Source: Acinetobacter sp. ANC 5054 (GTDB lineage: Bacteria > Pseudomonadota > Gammaproteobacteria > Pseudomonadales > Moraxellaceae). Taken from it: a DNA stretch of 64,000 nucleotides. The position numbers were made by a program, and so were the translations under genes. The notes under the pieces are model-generated. The model had not been told where the DNA came from, made no database searches, and saw nothing but the letters and a program-made list of their open reading frames with translations. Location of the stretch: the NCBI RefSeq assembly GCF_002135295.1, contig NZ_NEGG01000016.1, forward strand, positions 1 to 64,000, given 5' to 3'. Every line of letters begins with the position of its first letter. The first letter of the stretch is position 1. This document shows, one piece after another, positions 54,750 to 63,866 of the stretch.

Positions 54750-56039
54750 ATGGACGCTGCACCACGTCGACTGACAAGTCAGGACAAACGCACTCTGGGT
54801 TTATCATCGCTAGGCGGTGCCTTAGAATTTTACGATTTCGTAATTTATGTCTTTTACGCCAAAATCATTTCTGAACTGTTTTTCCCAGCAGGACTGAGTC
54901 CTTTTTGGGCCATGCTAAATACCTATGGCATTTTTGCTGCAGGTTATTTCTTCCGCCCACTTGGTGGTGTGGTCATGGCTCATTTTGGTGACTTAGTAGG
55001 ACGTAAACGTTTATTTAGCTTATCCATCTTACTCATGGCCTTGCCGACCTTAATGATCGGGGTGATGCCGACCTTTGAAAGCATAGGCTATGCAGCACCG
55101 CTCTTACTCCTTCTCATGCGCGTTGTGCAAGGGATTGCAATTGGTGGTGAAATTCCAGCGGCATGGACTTTTGTTTCAGAGCATGTGCCTGAACAGAAAA
55201 TTGGGATTGCCAATGGTTTACTGACCGCTGGTTTGTCCTTAGGTATTTTACTTGGCGCACTGATGTCCTTATTTATTTCACTGCAATTTAATGAGTCTGA
55301 AATTCATGATTGGGCTTGGCGTATTCCGTTTATTGTGGGTGGTATTTTTGGCTTCGTGGCTTTGTATTTACGGAGTTATTTAAAAGAAACGCCTGTATTT
55401 AAAGCCATGCAAGAGAAAAAACAATTGGCCAAAGAGCTTCCTGTAAAGCAAGTATTACAACAGCATAAAACGGGTGTAGTCATCGGCATGCTGTTCACAT
55501 GGTTCTTAACAGGCTGTGTGGTGGTACTGATTTTAGCAATGCCAAACTTGCTCACTAGTGCATTTGGTTTTGAACGTGCAGATGCATTTAAAATGCAAAG
55601 TGCCGCGATTGTGATGCAAATGGTCGGCTGTATTATTGCAGGTCTATTGGCAGATCGTATGGGTGCAGGCAAAGTGATGTTATTCGGCTCATTGCTGGTG
55701 GCAATCGTTGCAGGCGTGTTCTATAACAGCCTCGGTCATGTTGAACAGTCGACCATATTTGGACTGTATATGCTCCTCGGTCTCTCTTCAGGAACTGTCG
55801 GCATAGTGTCGTACAGTATGGTGAAAATGTTCCCTGCTCAAATTCGATTCTCAGGCATTTCATTTTCTTATAATTTGGCCTATGCCATTGCGGGTGGTAT
55901 CACCTTACCATTGGTTCAATGGTTAAGCTTATATAGCAACATTGGTGCGCTGTATTATGTTTGGACAGTCTGTCTTGTGACGTTCTTTACCGCGATGTTC
56001 TATCGCCAACGTTTTGAAAAATCATCCGCCATTCAATAG
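54750..56039 (+). CDS. MFS transporter, metabolite:H+ symporter type
   Basis: A 429-residue inner-membrane protein with about twelve transmembrane helices. The motif FGDLVGRKRLF between helices two and three and the start SSLGGALEFYDFVIYVFYA are typical of the MHS group (KgtP, ProP, citrate permease relatives) that bring in organic acids or osmolytes with protons. RVVQGIAIGGEIPAAWTFVSE is also a group motif. The substrate is unknown. It ends in a strong terminator. Confidence 0.9.
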   Translation: MDAAPRRLTSQDKRTLGLSSLGGALEFYDFVIYVFYAKIISELFFPAGLSPFWAMLNTYGIFAAGYFFRPLGGVVMAHFGDLVGRKRLFSLSILLMALPTLMIGVMPTFESIGYAAPLLLLLMRVVQGIAIGGEIPAAWTFVSEHVPEQKIGIANGLLTAGLSLGILLGALMSLFISLQFNESEIHDWAWRIPFIVGGIFGFVALYLRSYLKETPVFKAMQEKKQLAKELPVKQVLQQHKTGVVIGMLFTWFLTGCVVVLILAMPNLLTSAFGFERADAFKMQSAAIVMQMVGCIIAGLLADRMGAGKVMLFGSLLVAIVAGVFYNSLGHVEQSTIFGLYMLLGLSSGTVGIVSYSMVKMFPAQIRFSGISFSYNLAYAIAGGITLPLVQWLSLYSNIGALYYVWTVCLVTFFTAMFYRQRFEKSSAIQ

Positions 56040-56063
56040 TTGCTATTATTAATAGTTAAAGTT

Positions 56064-56091
56064 AAAAAAGCGGTCTAATGACCGCTTTTTT
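56064..56091. terminator. terminator after MFS gene
   Basis: AAAAAAGCGGTC pairs with GACCGCTTTTTT around TAAT. It can also serve the convergent DUF2505 gene. Confidence 0.9.
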
Positions 56092-56140
56092 TATGGTGAT
56101 TCAAACGATATTGCTTAAAAAATTGAGGTAAATGTTCAAG

Positions 56141-56638
56141 TTAGGCTTTAAGGTTTTTACGCAGTTCATCTTCCACAATTTCAATTTCCAATTGGCTAAA
56201 GCGACGGATTTCCCCTTCCGCATGCTTTTCTAGCAAACCACCAATGAGTGGCACTTTGACTTTAACAGTCCAATCCAAATTAAAACTGACTTGTGATGCA
56301 TCGCCTGTGATACTACGTTTGCAGCTGGCTTCTAAGGGTAAATTTGGATCAAGTTTAACGTCTGAAGTTAAAGCCGCTAAGTTGCTTACATCAGTACGTT
56401 GTAAACGGAAAGCATCTTTTAAGAATTTTTTTGCGATATCTGGAATATTCACATCTAAACTATAAGCACGCTTTAAGGTATAAATATCACCGATTTTTTT
56501 CGATTCTAAAATTTCTAAATTTTCACCGGGAATTCGTTTACATACAGCTTCATGTAATGAAACATCCGCAGCCAATTGTTTAAATTCTTCAAGTGATATG
56601 CCATGAATTGTAGCGTTAACGGTAAATTGATGTGCCAT
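56141..56638 (-). CDS. DUF2505 family protein
   Basis: A 165-residue soluble protein. The layout (AHQFTVNATIHGISLEEF at the start, LDWTVKVKVPLIGGLLEKHAEGEIRR near the C-terminus) matches DUF2505, whose fold is START-like and may bind a hydrophobic ligand. Three ATG codons are clustered; I take 56638 because AAGGA is 7-8 nt upstream, while it is too close to the two earlier ones. No known function. Confidence 0.82.
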   Translation of the reverse strand: MAHQFTVNATIHGISLEEFKQLAADVSLHEAVCKRIPGENLEILESKKIGDIYTLKRAYSLDVNIPDIAKKFLKDAFRLQRTDVSNLAALTSDVKLDPNLPLEASCKRSITGDASQVSFNLDWTVKVKVPLIGGLLEKHAEGEIRRFSQLEIEIVEDELRKNLKA

Positions 56639-56804
56639 GCTCATCATCCTTAAACAGAAATATTGGTTTTATTGTTTTACTTAGCCAAATTTACAGCAAA
56701 CTATGCTGTCGTGTGGATTTAATCCAAAAGTCTCTGAACTGTCATTGACTTAAAAAATGAAAGAATAATTAAGTTTTGTCATCGTGTTGTTATTACAGTT
56801 ATTT

Positions 56805-57107
56805 TTAACACTTGGAGTAGTGTAATTCTCCTTCAATATCTTGATATTGCATCTCAATGTCCCAACCGACATGCACTTTAAAGTAGATCCCGCCATAGGC
56901 TAGTCGTGCAAACCAATGTCCAAAGTCTAAACTGCTCACATCAAATTCTACCCATTTCGGCAAATTCTCTAATAAGGGTGAATAAATCAACCCACCCGGT
57001 TCCATTGAAGCACAGTGCTGTCCATAATGATGAAATAATTCAAAGCACATCTGATTGAATCGCTGCCTCTGTAAAGTTTTTAAATCTAAAGTGAATGGAT
57101 GCAACAT
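56805..57107 (-). CDS. hypothetical protein (100 residues)
   Basis: A soluble protein with many aromatic residues (FHHYGQHC, FGHWFARLAYGGIYFKVHVGWD). No family recognised. It is 42 nt downstream of another small hypothetical gene on the same strand, and the two probably form one transcript. Confidence 0.55.
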   Translation of the reverse strand: MLHPFTLDLKTLQRQRFNQMCFELFHHYGQHCASMEPGGLIYSPLLENLPKWVEFDVSSLDFGHWFARLAYGGIYFKVHVGWDIEMQYQDIEGELHYSKC

Positions 57108-57149
57108 TTTAAATACTCGTTATTTTTATATTTCGAAAATGTATTCAGC

Positions 57150-57443
57150 TCAAGGTAGATTATGTCGCTGACCAAAACGATCGCGGTGATGGACTTTCAA
57201 TACCTCACAATAATCAATCAATAACGACTGCTCTCTATAATTGATCTGTATGCAATATTCTTCCGCGCCATCATCTAAACCACTGACACTTAAATGGGTT
57301 CCTTGTGGAAAGGCTTTGAGCCATTCGGCTGTATACACATCAGCCATTTCATCAAAATAAAAATAATGCTCAGGTTGCGCCATTAAGTGGATGACATGAT
57401 CATCAAAACGGATTTTTTGAGCCATTACAAAATCAATAATCAT
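57150..57443 (-). CDS. hypothetical protein (97 residues)
   Basis: A small soluble acidic protein ending in HHRDRFGQRHNLP. A similar DRFG--H-L ending occurs in the gene at 60062-60553 (VDRFGEEHKLEY), which may point to a shared origin. The frame is open to 57527, but GGAGGGC lies ideally before ATG 57443, which I use. Function unknown. Confidence 0.6.
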   Translation of the reverse strand: MIIDFVMAQKIRFDDHVIHLMAQPEHYFYFDEMADVYTAEWLKAFPQGTHLSVSGLDDGAEEYCIQINYREQSLLIDYCEVLKVHHRDRFGQRHNLP

Positions 57444-57503
57444 TGTTGCCCTCCATGTTGTATGTCGCTGGAATTCAATTTTAATCTTGAATGAATGATT
57501 AGG

Positions 57504-57720
57504 ACAACCGAAGTACACGCTGAGCAATCGCTATAGTCTTTTCTACTTCAGTTACTGCATTTGTTTCAATCGAGGAAATGACCACCAAACGAAATTCTTA
57601 AACTTTAGATCAGGCAGAGACTGGCGATATTGCTGGTCTTTTTTATGCAGATTTTTGAGTTTATGTCTACCTAAGACTTTAAAAAGAAATATATGAACGC
57701 ATGAGTTTTTGACAGTTTTC
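57504..57720 (-). pseudogene. possible gene remnant upstream of the crotonase gene
   Basis: Two adjacent minus-strand frames read like protein: one with HIFLFKVLGRHKLKNL then KKDQQYRQSLPDLKFK, and, one frameshift later, EFRLVVISSIETNAVTEV then EKTIAIAQRVLRLS and a stop. Joined at LKFK-EFRL they would make one sensible C-terminal piece of about 68 residues. There is no start codon. This may be chance; no family is recognised. Confidence 0.3.
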
Positions 57721-57765
57721 TAACAATCGGTTAAAAACTTAATAAACGTATAAGGAATAATCAAA

Positions 57766-58551
57766 ATGTCAGAACAACAGGGACGCGTCAGCCGTGAAAT
57801 ACGTGGTCATCTATTTTTAATTGGCCTTGACCGCGCAGAAAAGCGCAATGCTTTTGATAGCCATTTGATCCAAGATTTATCTTTGGCGCTCACTGAATTT
57901 GAAGACCATCCAGAACTACGCTGTGCGGTGATCTTTGCCCACGGTGAACACTTTACAGCGGGACTGGATTTGGTGGAATTACAACCTAAATTAACCAGTG
58001 GTGTTTTTGATTTTACTGCGACTCAAATTAACCCATGGGGCACCACTTCACGACAACGTAAAAAGCCTGTTGTCGTTGCTGTTCAAGGCTTTTGCTTTAC
58101 CGCAGGCATTGAACTGATGCTGAATGCGGACATCGTGGTGGCACATCACGATACCCAATTTGCCCAAATGGAAGTTCAGCGTGGCATTTTACCTTTTGGT
58201 GGGGCGACAGTGCGTTTCGTTCAAACTGCAGGCTGGAATAAAGCCATGCGTTACTTACTCACAGGTGATCGTTTCGATTCAACGACTGCACTGGACATGA
58301 ATTTAATTACTGAAATTTCAAATGATGCGCCACTTGAACGTGCCTTAGCTATTGCCGAGTCTATTGCTCAAGCAGCTCCTCTTGCAGTCCAAGCGACCCT
58401 TGCTGCCGCTCAGGATGCCTTGGCACATGGCCCAACACATGCCTTCGAGCATTTAAATGATCATTTACAACCTTTGCTGAAAACCCAAGATGTACAGGAA
58501 GGTGTCATGGCGATGCTGCAACGTCGTGCACCTAATTTTCAGGGGAAATAA
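57766..58551 (+). CDS. enoyl-CoA hydratase/isomerase (crotonase) family protein
   Basis: A 261-residue crotonase-fold protein acting on an acyl-CoA. Seen: DRAEKRNAFDSHLIQDL (about 24-40), the oxyanion-hole region HGEHFTAGLDL (about 61-71), and the second oxyanion motif with the GFCFTAGIELMLNADI stretch (about 108-123). One of the usual catalytic Glu positions reads AQMEVQRGILP, typical of this fold. AAGGAATAA precedes the ATG. An alpha/beta hydrolase gene follows after 4 bp, then a TetR gene; the three probably form a unit. Confidence 0.92.
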   Translation: MSEQQGRVSREIRGHLFLIGLDRAEKRNAFDSHLIQDLSLALTEFEDHPELRCAVIFAHGEHFTAGLDLVELQPKLTSGVFDFTATQINPWGTTSRQRKKPVVVAVQGFCFTAGIELMLNADIVVAHHDTQFAQMEVQRGILPFGGATVRFVQTAGWNKAMRYLLTGDRFDSTTALDMNLITEISNDAPLERALAIAESIAQAAPLAVQATLAAAQDALAHGPTHAFEHLNDHLQPLLKTQDVQEGVMAMLQRRAPNFQGK

Positions 58552-58555
58552 TCAG

Positions 58556-59470
58556 ATGAATTCAACAATGTCTAAACCGCAAATTATTGAAGATCCAAAT
58601 GGCATGAAAGCCTTTGATACACAAAAAGTAAATTTCACTGCAACCGATGGGTATGCATTATTTGGTACTCAATACATACCTCGCTCTGAAATAAAAGCCA
58701 ATATTGTCGTTTCAAGCGCAACGGGCGTTCCCTTGCAGTTTTATCGTCGATTTGCTGAATATGCTGCGAGTCTAGGGTATCAAGTACTGACTTTCGATTA
58801 TCGAGGTATCGGACTCTCTGCTCCGCCAACATTAAAAGGCTTCAAAATGTCCTATTTAGATTGGGGACGTTATGACCTTTCAGGTGCAATTCAATTTGCC
58901 CAGCAAACGGGTTTAAAGACATTTGTGGTGGGTCATTCCTATGGTGGTCAAGCACTCGGGCTGACCTCAAATCATGATCAGGTTACGGCAATGTACTGTT
59001 TTGGCACTGGCGCGGGCTGGCATGGCTATATGCCGTTTAGAGAGAAAATGAAAGTCCATGTGATGTGGAATTTAATTTTTCCACCGATGGTAGCCGTTAA
59101 AGGTTATTTGCCGTGGAGTAAGCTCAATATGGGTGCTGACCTTCCGGTCGATGTATATAAACAATGGCATAGATGGTGCAAAAACCCAACCTACTTTTTT
59201 GCTGACCCCGAACAAAGTGAGTTGAGCCAGCACTATGCACAAGTCAAAACCCCAATCTATGCGGTTGCCGCACTGGATGATGACTGGGCGCTACCAAGTT
59301 CTCGACATGCCTTTATGCAACATTACACGCATGCGCCCATGCATTATATCAATATTGAAGCGCAGGATTATGGGCTGCAAAGCATCGGGCATATGGGATA
59401 TTTCCGTAAAGGTGCAGAACCGATTTGGGATGACATCTTGTCAACCTTTGAAGGTTTAATGAGCCAATAG
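58556..59470 (+). CDS. alpha/beta hydrolase
   Basis: A 304-residue soluble hydrolase. The nucleophile elbow is GHSYGG (Ser at about 127), with an oxyanion stretch SSATGVPLQFYRRFAEYAA before it and a likely acid and His late in the chain (AALDDDWALPSS; IGHMGYF). The long loop TFDYRGIGLSAPP is typical for the family. I take ATG 58556, which has AGGGGA 9 nt upstream, over the longer frame from 58490 that overlaps the crotonase gene. Natural substrate unknown; an acyl-CoA or ester is plausible from context. Confidence 0.9.
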   Translation: MNSTMSKPQIIEDPNGMKAFDTQKVNFTATDGYALFGTQYIPRSEIKANIVVSSATGVPLQFYRRFAEYAASLGYQVLTFDYRGIGLSAPPTLKGFKMSYLDWGRYDLSGAIQFAQQTGLKTFVVGHSYGGQALGLTSNHDQVTAMYCFGTGAGWHGYMPFREKMKVHVMWNLIFPPMVAVKGYLPWSKLNMGADLPVDVYKQWHRWCKNPTYFFADPEQSELSQHYAQVKTPIYAVAALDDDWALPSSRHAFMQHYTHAPMHYINIEAQDYGLQSIGHMGYFRKGAEPIWDDILSTFEGLMSQ

Positions 59471-59516
59471 AAAAACTAAGTTTCCCGATCTATTTATTGT
59501 TAATTAAGAGTGTTCA

Positions 59517-60080
59517 ATGCGCCCCCGTAAACTGTCTAAAGAACAAGTGTTGCTGCAGTCGGCCCAATGTTTCAAAAGTTATGGCTATACCGCCTGTAGC
59601 ATGGGCATATTGGCAGAAGCGTGCGGTCTTTCTAAAGCGGCATTTTATTATGATTATCCCACCAAAGATGCCTTGGTCATGGATATGTTGTCGATGACAC
59701 AATTGAAACTCCGCCACGGCATATTTCATGCCTTACAAGAGCAAACAGCGGATCCACAATCGCAGTTTATGCAAATTCATCAACAAGCCGTACAATTTTT
59801 CAATTTTGGTGGATTAGGCTGTTTAGCGGGTGCAATGAGTATGGAAAGTCGGCATTTACCACAGCAGATTAATGAAAAACTAAGAGAAATTTTTCGAGAA
59901 TGGCAACATGCTTTTGAAGCTTTTTTTAGTCACAGTTTTACTCAAAGCAAAGCACTTGATCTGGCTAAAATCAGTGTAGCTGATTATGAGGGCGCAATTT
60001 TAATGGCGCGGATTACACAAGATGAGAGCTATTTAACTTTGATTCGTGACCGAATTTTGAATCAGCTTGCTGATTCTTGA
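59517..60080 (+). CDS. TetR family transcriptional regulator
   Basis: A 187-residue DNA-binding protein. The N-terminal helix-turn-helix (about 10-55) has the TetR shape: SKEQVLLQSAQCFKSYGYTACSMGILAEACGLSKAAFYYDYPTKD (split for length: YTACSMGILAEACGLS and KAAFYYDYPTKDAL). The C-terminal ligand-binding part is variable. It follows the hydrolase gene by 46 bp and may repress the crotonase/hydrolase pair. It ends convergently with the gene at 60062, overlapping by 19 bp. Confidence 0.92.
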   Translation: MRPRKLSKEQVLLQSAQCFKSYGYTACSMGILAEACGLSKAAFYYDYPTKDALVMDMLSMTQLKLRHGIFHALQEQTADPQSQFMQIHQQAVQFFNFGGLGCLAGAMSMESRHLPQQINEKLREIFREWQHAFEAFFSHSFTQSKALDLAKISVADYEGAILMARITQDESYLTLIRDRILNQLADS

Positions 60081-60553
60081 AATTTATATTCAAGCTTGTG
60101 CTCTTCACCAAAACGGTCAACATGGGTATAAAACTCACCATAACGCCCTAGGTAATACTCTAAGGACTGGTTGTAGAAAGTCCAGTAAATTGACCATTCA
60201 CCTAGATCTAACTGTCGAATTTGGGTTTTACAACACACGGGCATTTTACGAAGAAAATCTGCCTGTAATTGCTCTGCTTCAGCTTGCGACTCAATTCGAT
60301 ATTTTTTCTGAAAAAAGATTGCGGCAATATCATCAAATAATTGTTGCTCATATTCATCGACTTCAACCGTTTGCACTAGCTCACGATCACAGCTCGCATC
60401 GTCGACATTAAGTGAAACATTCTTTGCGCGTTCAGGGGCTTGATAAGCACTATATTTTTTTCGATATTTTTCAGTTTTTAAAACTTTCTTGGCAACAATT
60501 CCTGCACCGCAAAGTGCAATCACGATGCAAAGTAAAATGAGAAAATTGACCAT
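60062..60553 (-). CDS. hypothetical membrane-anchored protein
   Basis: A 163-residue protein with an N-terminal transmembrane helix (about 2-20), a basic linker and a charged cytosolic or periplasmic domain with an LYYxGRYGEFYTHVDRFG-like end (LGRYGEFYTHVDRFGEEHKL). That ending resembles the gene at 57150-57443. No named family. It is convergent with the TetR gene. Confidence 0.6.
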   Translation of the reverse strand: MVNFLILLCIVIALCGAGIVAKKVLKTEKYRKKYSAYQAPERAKNVSLNVDDASCDRELVQTVEVDEYEQQLFDDIAAIFFQKKYRIESQAEAEQLQADFLRKMPVCCKTQIRQLDLGEWSIYWTFYNQSLEYYLGRYGEFYTHVDRFGEEHKLEYKFQESAS

Positions 60554-61007
60554 TTGGTGTACCTACTGACTTCAATCTACTGGCTTTAACTGAGTCAATA
60601 GAACACTCAGTCTTAGATATTTATCAGGCATTAATATAACGCAAAATTTTGATTAAATTTCAACCAAAGCCACATTAACCATGTCAATACGCTTCATTTC
60701 CTCGATTAAATTATTTCAAATTATTTCGATATTTAAGTAAAAATGAACTAACGATAGCCGAGTTGACCATCAAAAATTTTCATACTGCACTCATATTTAA
60801 AGAGTTTCAGTATTTAAATTTCATCAGTCTTTTAAATTTTTCAAATTATACAATTGTAAATTTTGAAACAAGATTGAAATGAAACATCAACCTAATGCTG
60901 CAAATACTTCAAAAAAACATAAAAAGCAACAATAAGCCTCTTTAAGGTCCGAGCATAATCGACTGAAATGGCAGGCTGTTGAAGTTTTTTATAAAAAGAA
61001 CAATTTT
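60554..61007. other. non-coding AT-rich stretch
   Basis: About 450 bp. I found only an 18-codon Lys-rich frame at 60879-60935, which I do not support as a gene. The last part before 61008 probably carries the GNAT promoter. No strong hairpin or operator is visible. Confidence 0.5.
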
Positions 61008-61454
61008 ATGATCCGCGAAGCACAGATTCAGGACATCCCTGAAATCATTCAAGTGATTCACAACAGCATTCGTTCATGTATCCAGGACCATCAACGCAAT
61101 GAAAGTGTGATTCAAACATGGCTTGAAGAAGCCAATCATTCCAATATCATGATGTGGATGCTCTACAATGATAGTTGGGTCTATATCTATGATCACCGTG
61201 TCGTGGGCTTTCTCTTGGTCAGTGATGAAGGCAAAATTTTGCTAAATTACATTTGTCCAGAACGGCAGTATGAAGGGATTGGGAAAGCACTACTCATGTA
61301 TATGCTGGAAATTGTACGAGAAAAAAATATCACTGAGATCAGTTTAGAAAGCACCCATACGGCCTTACCTTTTTATCAAAAGCATGGCTTTGTTTCGCAG
61401 GGTGAATTGGGTCTTGAAAATGATCAATTAAAACTGATCAAATCTTTGAACTAA
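61008..61454 (+). CDS. GNAT family N-acetyltransferase
   Basis: A 148-residue acetyl-CoA-dependent transferase. Seen: the N-terminal MIREAQIQDIPEIIQVIHNS, the acetyl-CoA motif EGIGKALLMYMLEIV (about 91-105, Q/R-x-x-G-x-G/A type) and the late ALPFYQKHGFVSQGE. The substrate is unknown. The ATG follows AAAAAGAACA without a strong ribosome binding site. Confidence 0.9.
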   Translation: MIREAQIQDIPEIIQVIHNSIRSCIQDHQRNESVIQTWLEEANHSNIMMWMLYNDSWVYIYDHRVVGFLLVSDEGKILLNYICPERQYEGIGKALLMYMLEIVREKNITEISLESTHTALPFYQKHGFVSQGELGLENDQLKLIKSLN

Positions 61455-61531
61455 ATAGATTGAACACAACAAGTACTGCAAATTCGCAACTGCTTTCAAT
61501 TCAAGAAATATCCATCGAATTATAATGACGT

Positions 61532-63397
61532 TTAATCACACGGTTTTATTTGATCACGACCGGCTTGTTTTGCCATGTAGAGATATTGGTCTGCATTTTT
61601 CATCAGTTCTTCTATATTTTCATAGTCATGCTGCTTATCCATCCAAGCCATGCCCATACTTAAAGTCACATATTCTTTGTGATCACCTCGATTTAAATGC
61701 TCAAGTTGGTCATTGCGAATCGCCTCTAATACTAACTGTAACTGCTCCTTCGCAATCGCGTAGGGGACGTCATGCATTAAGATGGCAAACTCTTCACCAC
61801 CATAACGCGCCACATAGGCAGAGTCAGGTAACGTTTCATGCATAATTTGCACGATTCTTTGCAGGATGTAATCCCCCTTTAAATGTCCATAATGGTCGTT
61901 ATAGTTTTTAAAATAATCAACATCTAACATGGCAAAAATTAAGGTTCGGTGACTATGAAAACGGATTTCAGTATATAAACGTTGAATTTCAGCATTCAGT
62001 GCACGTCGGTTAAATGCACCTGTTAATGCATCTATACGAATCTGTAATTCAAGTTTTTCATTGAGCGAATTTAATTGTTCAGTTCGTTCTTTGACTTTTT
62101 GATCGAGCGAGCTATTGAGTTCTAACAAGCTATTGTTCAATTTTTCAGTATGCATAGACTGCTGCGCATAGTGACGCGATTGCTGGAACATAATCAGCAG
62201 TGCATACAGACTGGTAGAAATGAAAGACAAATTGATCGTATCAATCAAATTCATCATCAATAAAAAATCATTTAAAAAGGTAAAACACAGAAAAATGACG
62301 GCGAATAAATTTACTCTTGAATATTCTTCATTCTTTTTCAAGGTTAAATAAAAACCGAATGCAAAGTTAATTAATACGGGTATGACATATACAAAACAAT
62401 AGTTCGCCAAGGATTGGAAAACTTCAGGTTTAGAGACCAAAGTGACCGCAATATTGAGCGACAACAACAGCATTGCGATTTGATAATTGAGTTTACATAA
62501 ATAGCGACAGCTTAATAAATGAATGTACGTTAAAAAGAAAATTGAAGATAAATAAGTAAATAAGTATTCTAAGCGTGTGCCCCATAACCAATTAATGTCG
62601 GTAAAAATCGTATAAGCATAAGGCGCAGAAAATAGATTGTGGAAAGCTAAAAACACAATAAATAAGCCAAAGACAAAGTTACTTCGACTATTGCGCCCTT
62701 TTAAACCACGAAATATTGAAAATAATAACGTAAATAAACCGACACCCAGTACTGCACCAGACACCAAACCAATGCTCATCATTTGCTGTTGGAATTGGCG
62801 GTTCACTGTTTTTGCAATACCAATTCGCATGGGATTTTCAAAACCACCATGCATTTGATTAAAACTTGAAGCCTGAATGGTTAGGGTAAAATATTCATCC
62901 TGGGCAACAAAATAGGCAATGCGTGGCGCATTCTCAGTTTTTTGTTCAGTTTCAGTTTTACCCACCCCCCCTAAACGGACAATCACATCCCCGTTCAGAT
63001 ATACACGATATGCTCCATATTGATTGGGAATTAATATGGCGATTCGGCGCCCAATAAAAGCTTTAGGTATTTGAAAATGAGCGGTAAAAGTGCCATAGCC
63101 TTGACTTTGACCTGTAATTTCTTTGAATGATGCGGGTAAAGTGACTTGCTGACCAACCAATACTGAGCTTGGTTCGGTTAAAAATTGATTGGGATAATAC
63201 AGCCATTTCCCATGTAACAGGCTACTCGTATCTTCAGTAAAATAAATTTTATTCACTTCATTTTGATGTTGTAAATAAAATGATTTAGGTGCTGTTTCGT
63301 ACTGCGCATGAGCAGTCGATAAACCGAGTATCAAACTCAATATGAGGACTAAAAAAGACCAAATCCAATTTTTGGTACTTGAAAAGTGAAAAAACAA
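61532..63397 (-). CDS. 7TMR-DISM sensor diguanylate cyclase
   Basis: About 621 residues. A signal peptide (LVLILSLILGLSTAHA) is followed by a periplasmic beta-rich sensor of the 7TMR-DISM type (about 35-190, GKWLYYPNQFL), seven transmembrane helices (about 200-400), a coiled coil (about 410-450) and a GGDEF domain ending in YGGEEFAILM and SMGMAWMD. It should make cyclic di-GMP in response to a periplasmic ligand. The start is uncertain: no ATG exists; I use TTG 63397 behind AGGGATGAGG, while the frame is open to TTG 63418. Confidence 0.92.
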   Translation of the reverse strand: MFFHFSSTKNWIWSFLVLILSLILGLSTAHAQYETAPKSFYLQHQNEVNKIYFTEDTSSLLHGKWLYYPNQFLTEPSSVLVGQQVTLPASFKEITGQSQGYGTFTAHFQIPKAFIGRRIAILIPNQYGAYRVYLNGDVIVRLGGVGKTETEQKTENAPRIAYFVAQDEYFTLTIQASSFNQMHGGFENPMRIGIAKTVNRQFQQQMMSIGLVSGAVLGVGLFTLLFSIFRGLKGRNSRSNFVFGLFIVFLAFHNLFSAPYAYTIFTDINWLWGTRLEYLFTYLSSIFFLTYIHLLSCRYLCKLNYQIAMLLLSLNIAVTLVSKPEVFQSLANYCFVYVIPVLINFAFGFYLTLKKNEEYSRVNLFAVIFLCFTFLNDFLLMMNLIDTINLSFISTSLYALLIMFQQSRHYAQQSMHTEKLNNSLLELNSSLDQKVKERTEQLNSLNEKLELQIRIDALTGAFNRRALNAEIQRLYTEIRFHSHRTLIFAMLDVDYFKNYNDHYGHLKGDYILQRIVQIMHETLPDSAYVARYGGEEFAILMHDVPYAIAKEQLQLVLEAIRNDQLEHLNRGDHKEYVTLSMGMAWMDKQHDYENIEELMKNADQYLYMAKQAGRDQIKPCD

Positions 63398-63527
63398 CGG
63401 TTCCTCATCCCTGCACAAAAGCTTGAGTAATTATTCTAATCTACGCAAAATAATACAAATTACCAAATATTATTTTTGCTAATTGATCAATAACATCCAT
63501 GTCGATGATCTTCAATGATTAACTAAA

Positions 63528-63866
63528 TTAATCGCGTGTTTTTACATCATATAATTCAATTTCAAAAATTAAATTTGAATTGGCTGGGATGATATTCCCC
63601 ATTTTACGTTCACCATAAGCCAAATGTGACGGTACGATTAACTTACGTTTGCCACCCACTTTCATGCCAATGATCCCTTGATCCCAACCTTTGATCACAC
63701 GACCTGTACCAATAACTGTTTCAAAGTAGTTGCCACGGTCTAATGAAGAGTCAAATTTAGTACCATCTTCCAACCAACCTGTGTAGTGAGTGGTAATTAA
63801 TGCACCTTTAACTGCTTCTTTACCTTCACCAACCACTAAATCGATAATTTCTAATTCGTTCGACAT
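63528..63866 (-). CDS. FKBP-type peptidyl-prolyl isomerase
   Basis: A 112-residue cytosolic isomerase that speeds cis-trans change at proline bonds. The minimal FKBP domain shows VTTHYTGWLEDGTKFDSS-like (ITTHYTGWLEDGTKFDSS, about 24-41), GRVIKGWDQGIIGMKVGGKR (about 55-74) and PSHLAYGERKMGNIIPANS. Aromatic pocket residues (Tyr, Phe, Trp, Tyr) are conserved. No signal peptide, so it differs from the FklB/FkpA periplasmic forms. A ribosome binding site AGGTAA precedes the ATG. Confidence 0.94.
   Translation of the reverse strand: MSNELEIIDLVVGEGKEAVKGALITTHYTGWLEDGTKFDSSLDRGNYFETVIGTGRVIKGWDQGIIGMKVGGKRKLIVPSHLAYGERKMGNIIPANSNLIFEIELYDVKTRD

Noticed and set aside
60879..60935. 18-codon Lys-rich frame in the gap before the GNAT gene
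   Set aside because: Too short, no ribosome binding site, composition follows the AT-rich background.
61525..61845. Plus-strand 106-codon frame opposite the 3' end of the second diguanylate cyclase gene
   Set aside because: It is antisense to the GGDEF domain, whose motifs are intact on the minus strand; the His/Ser-rich protein looks like a shadow.
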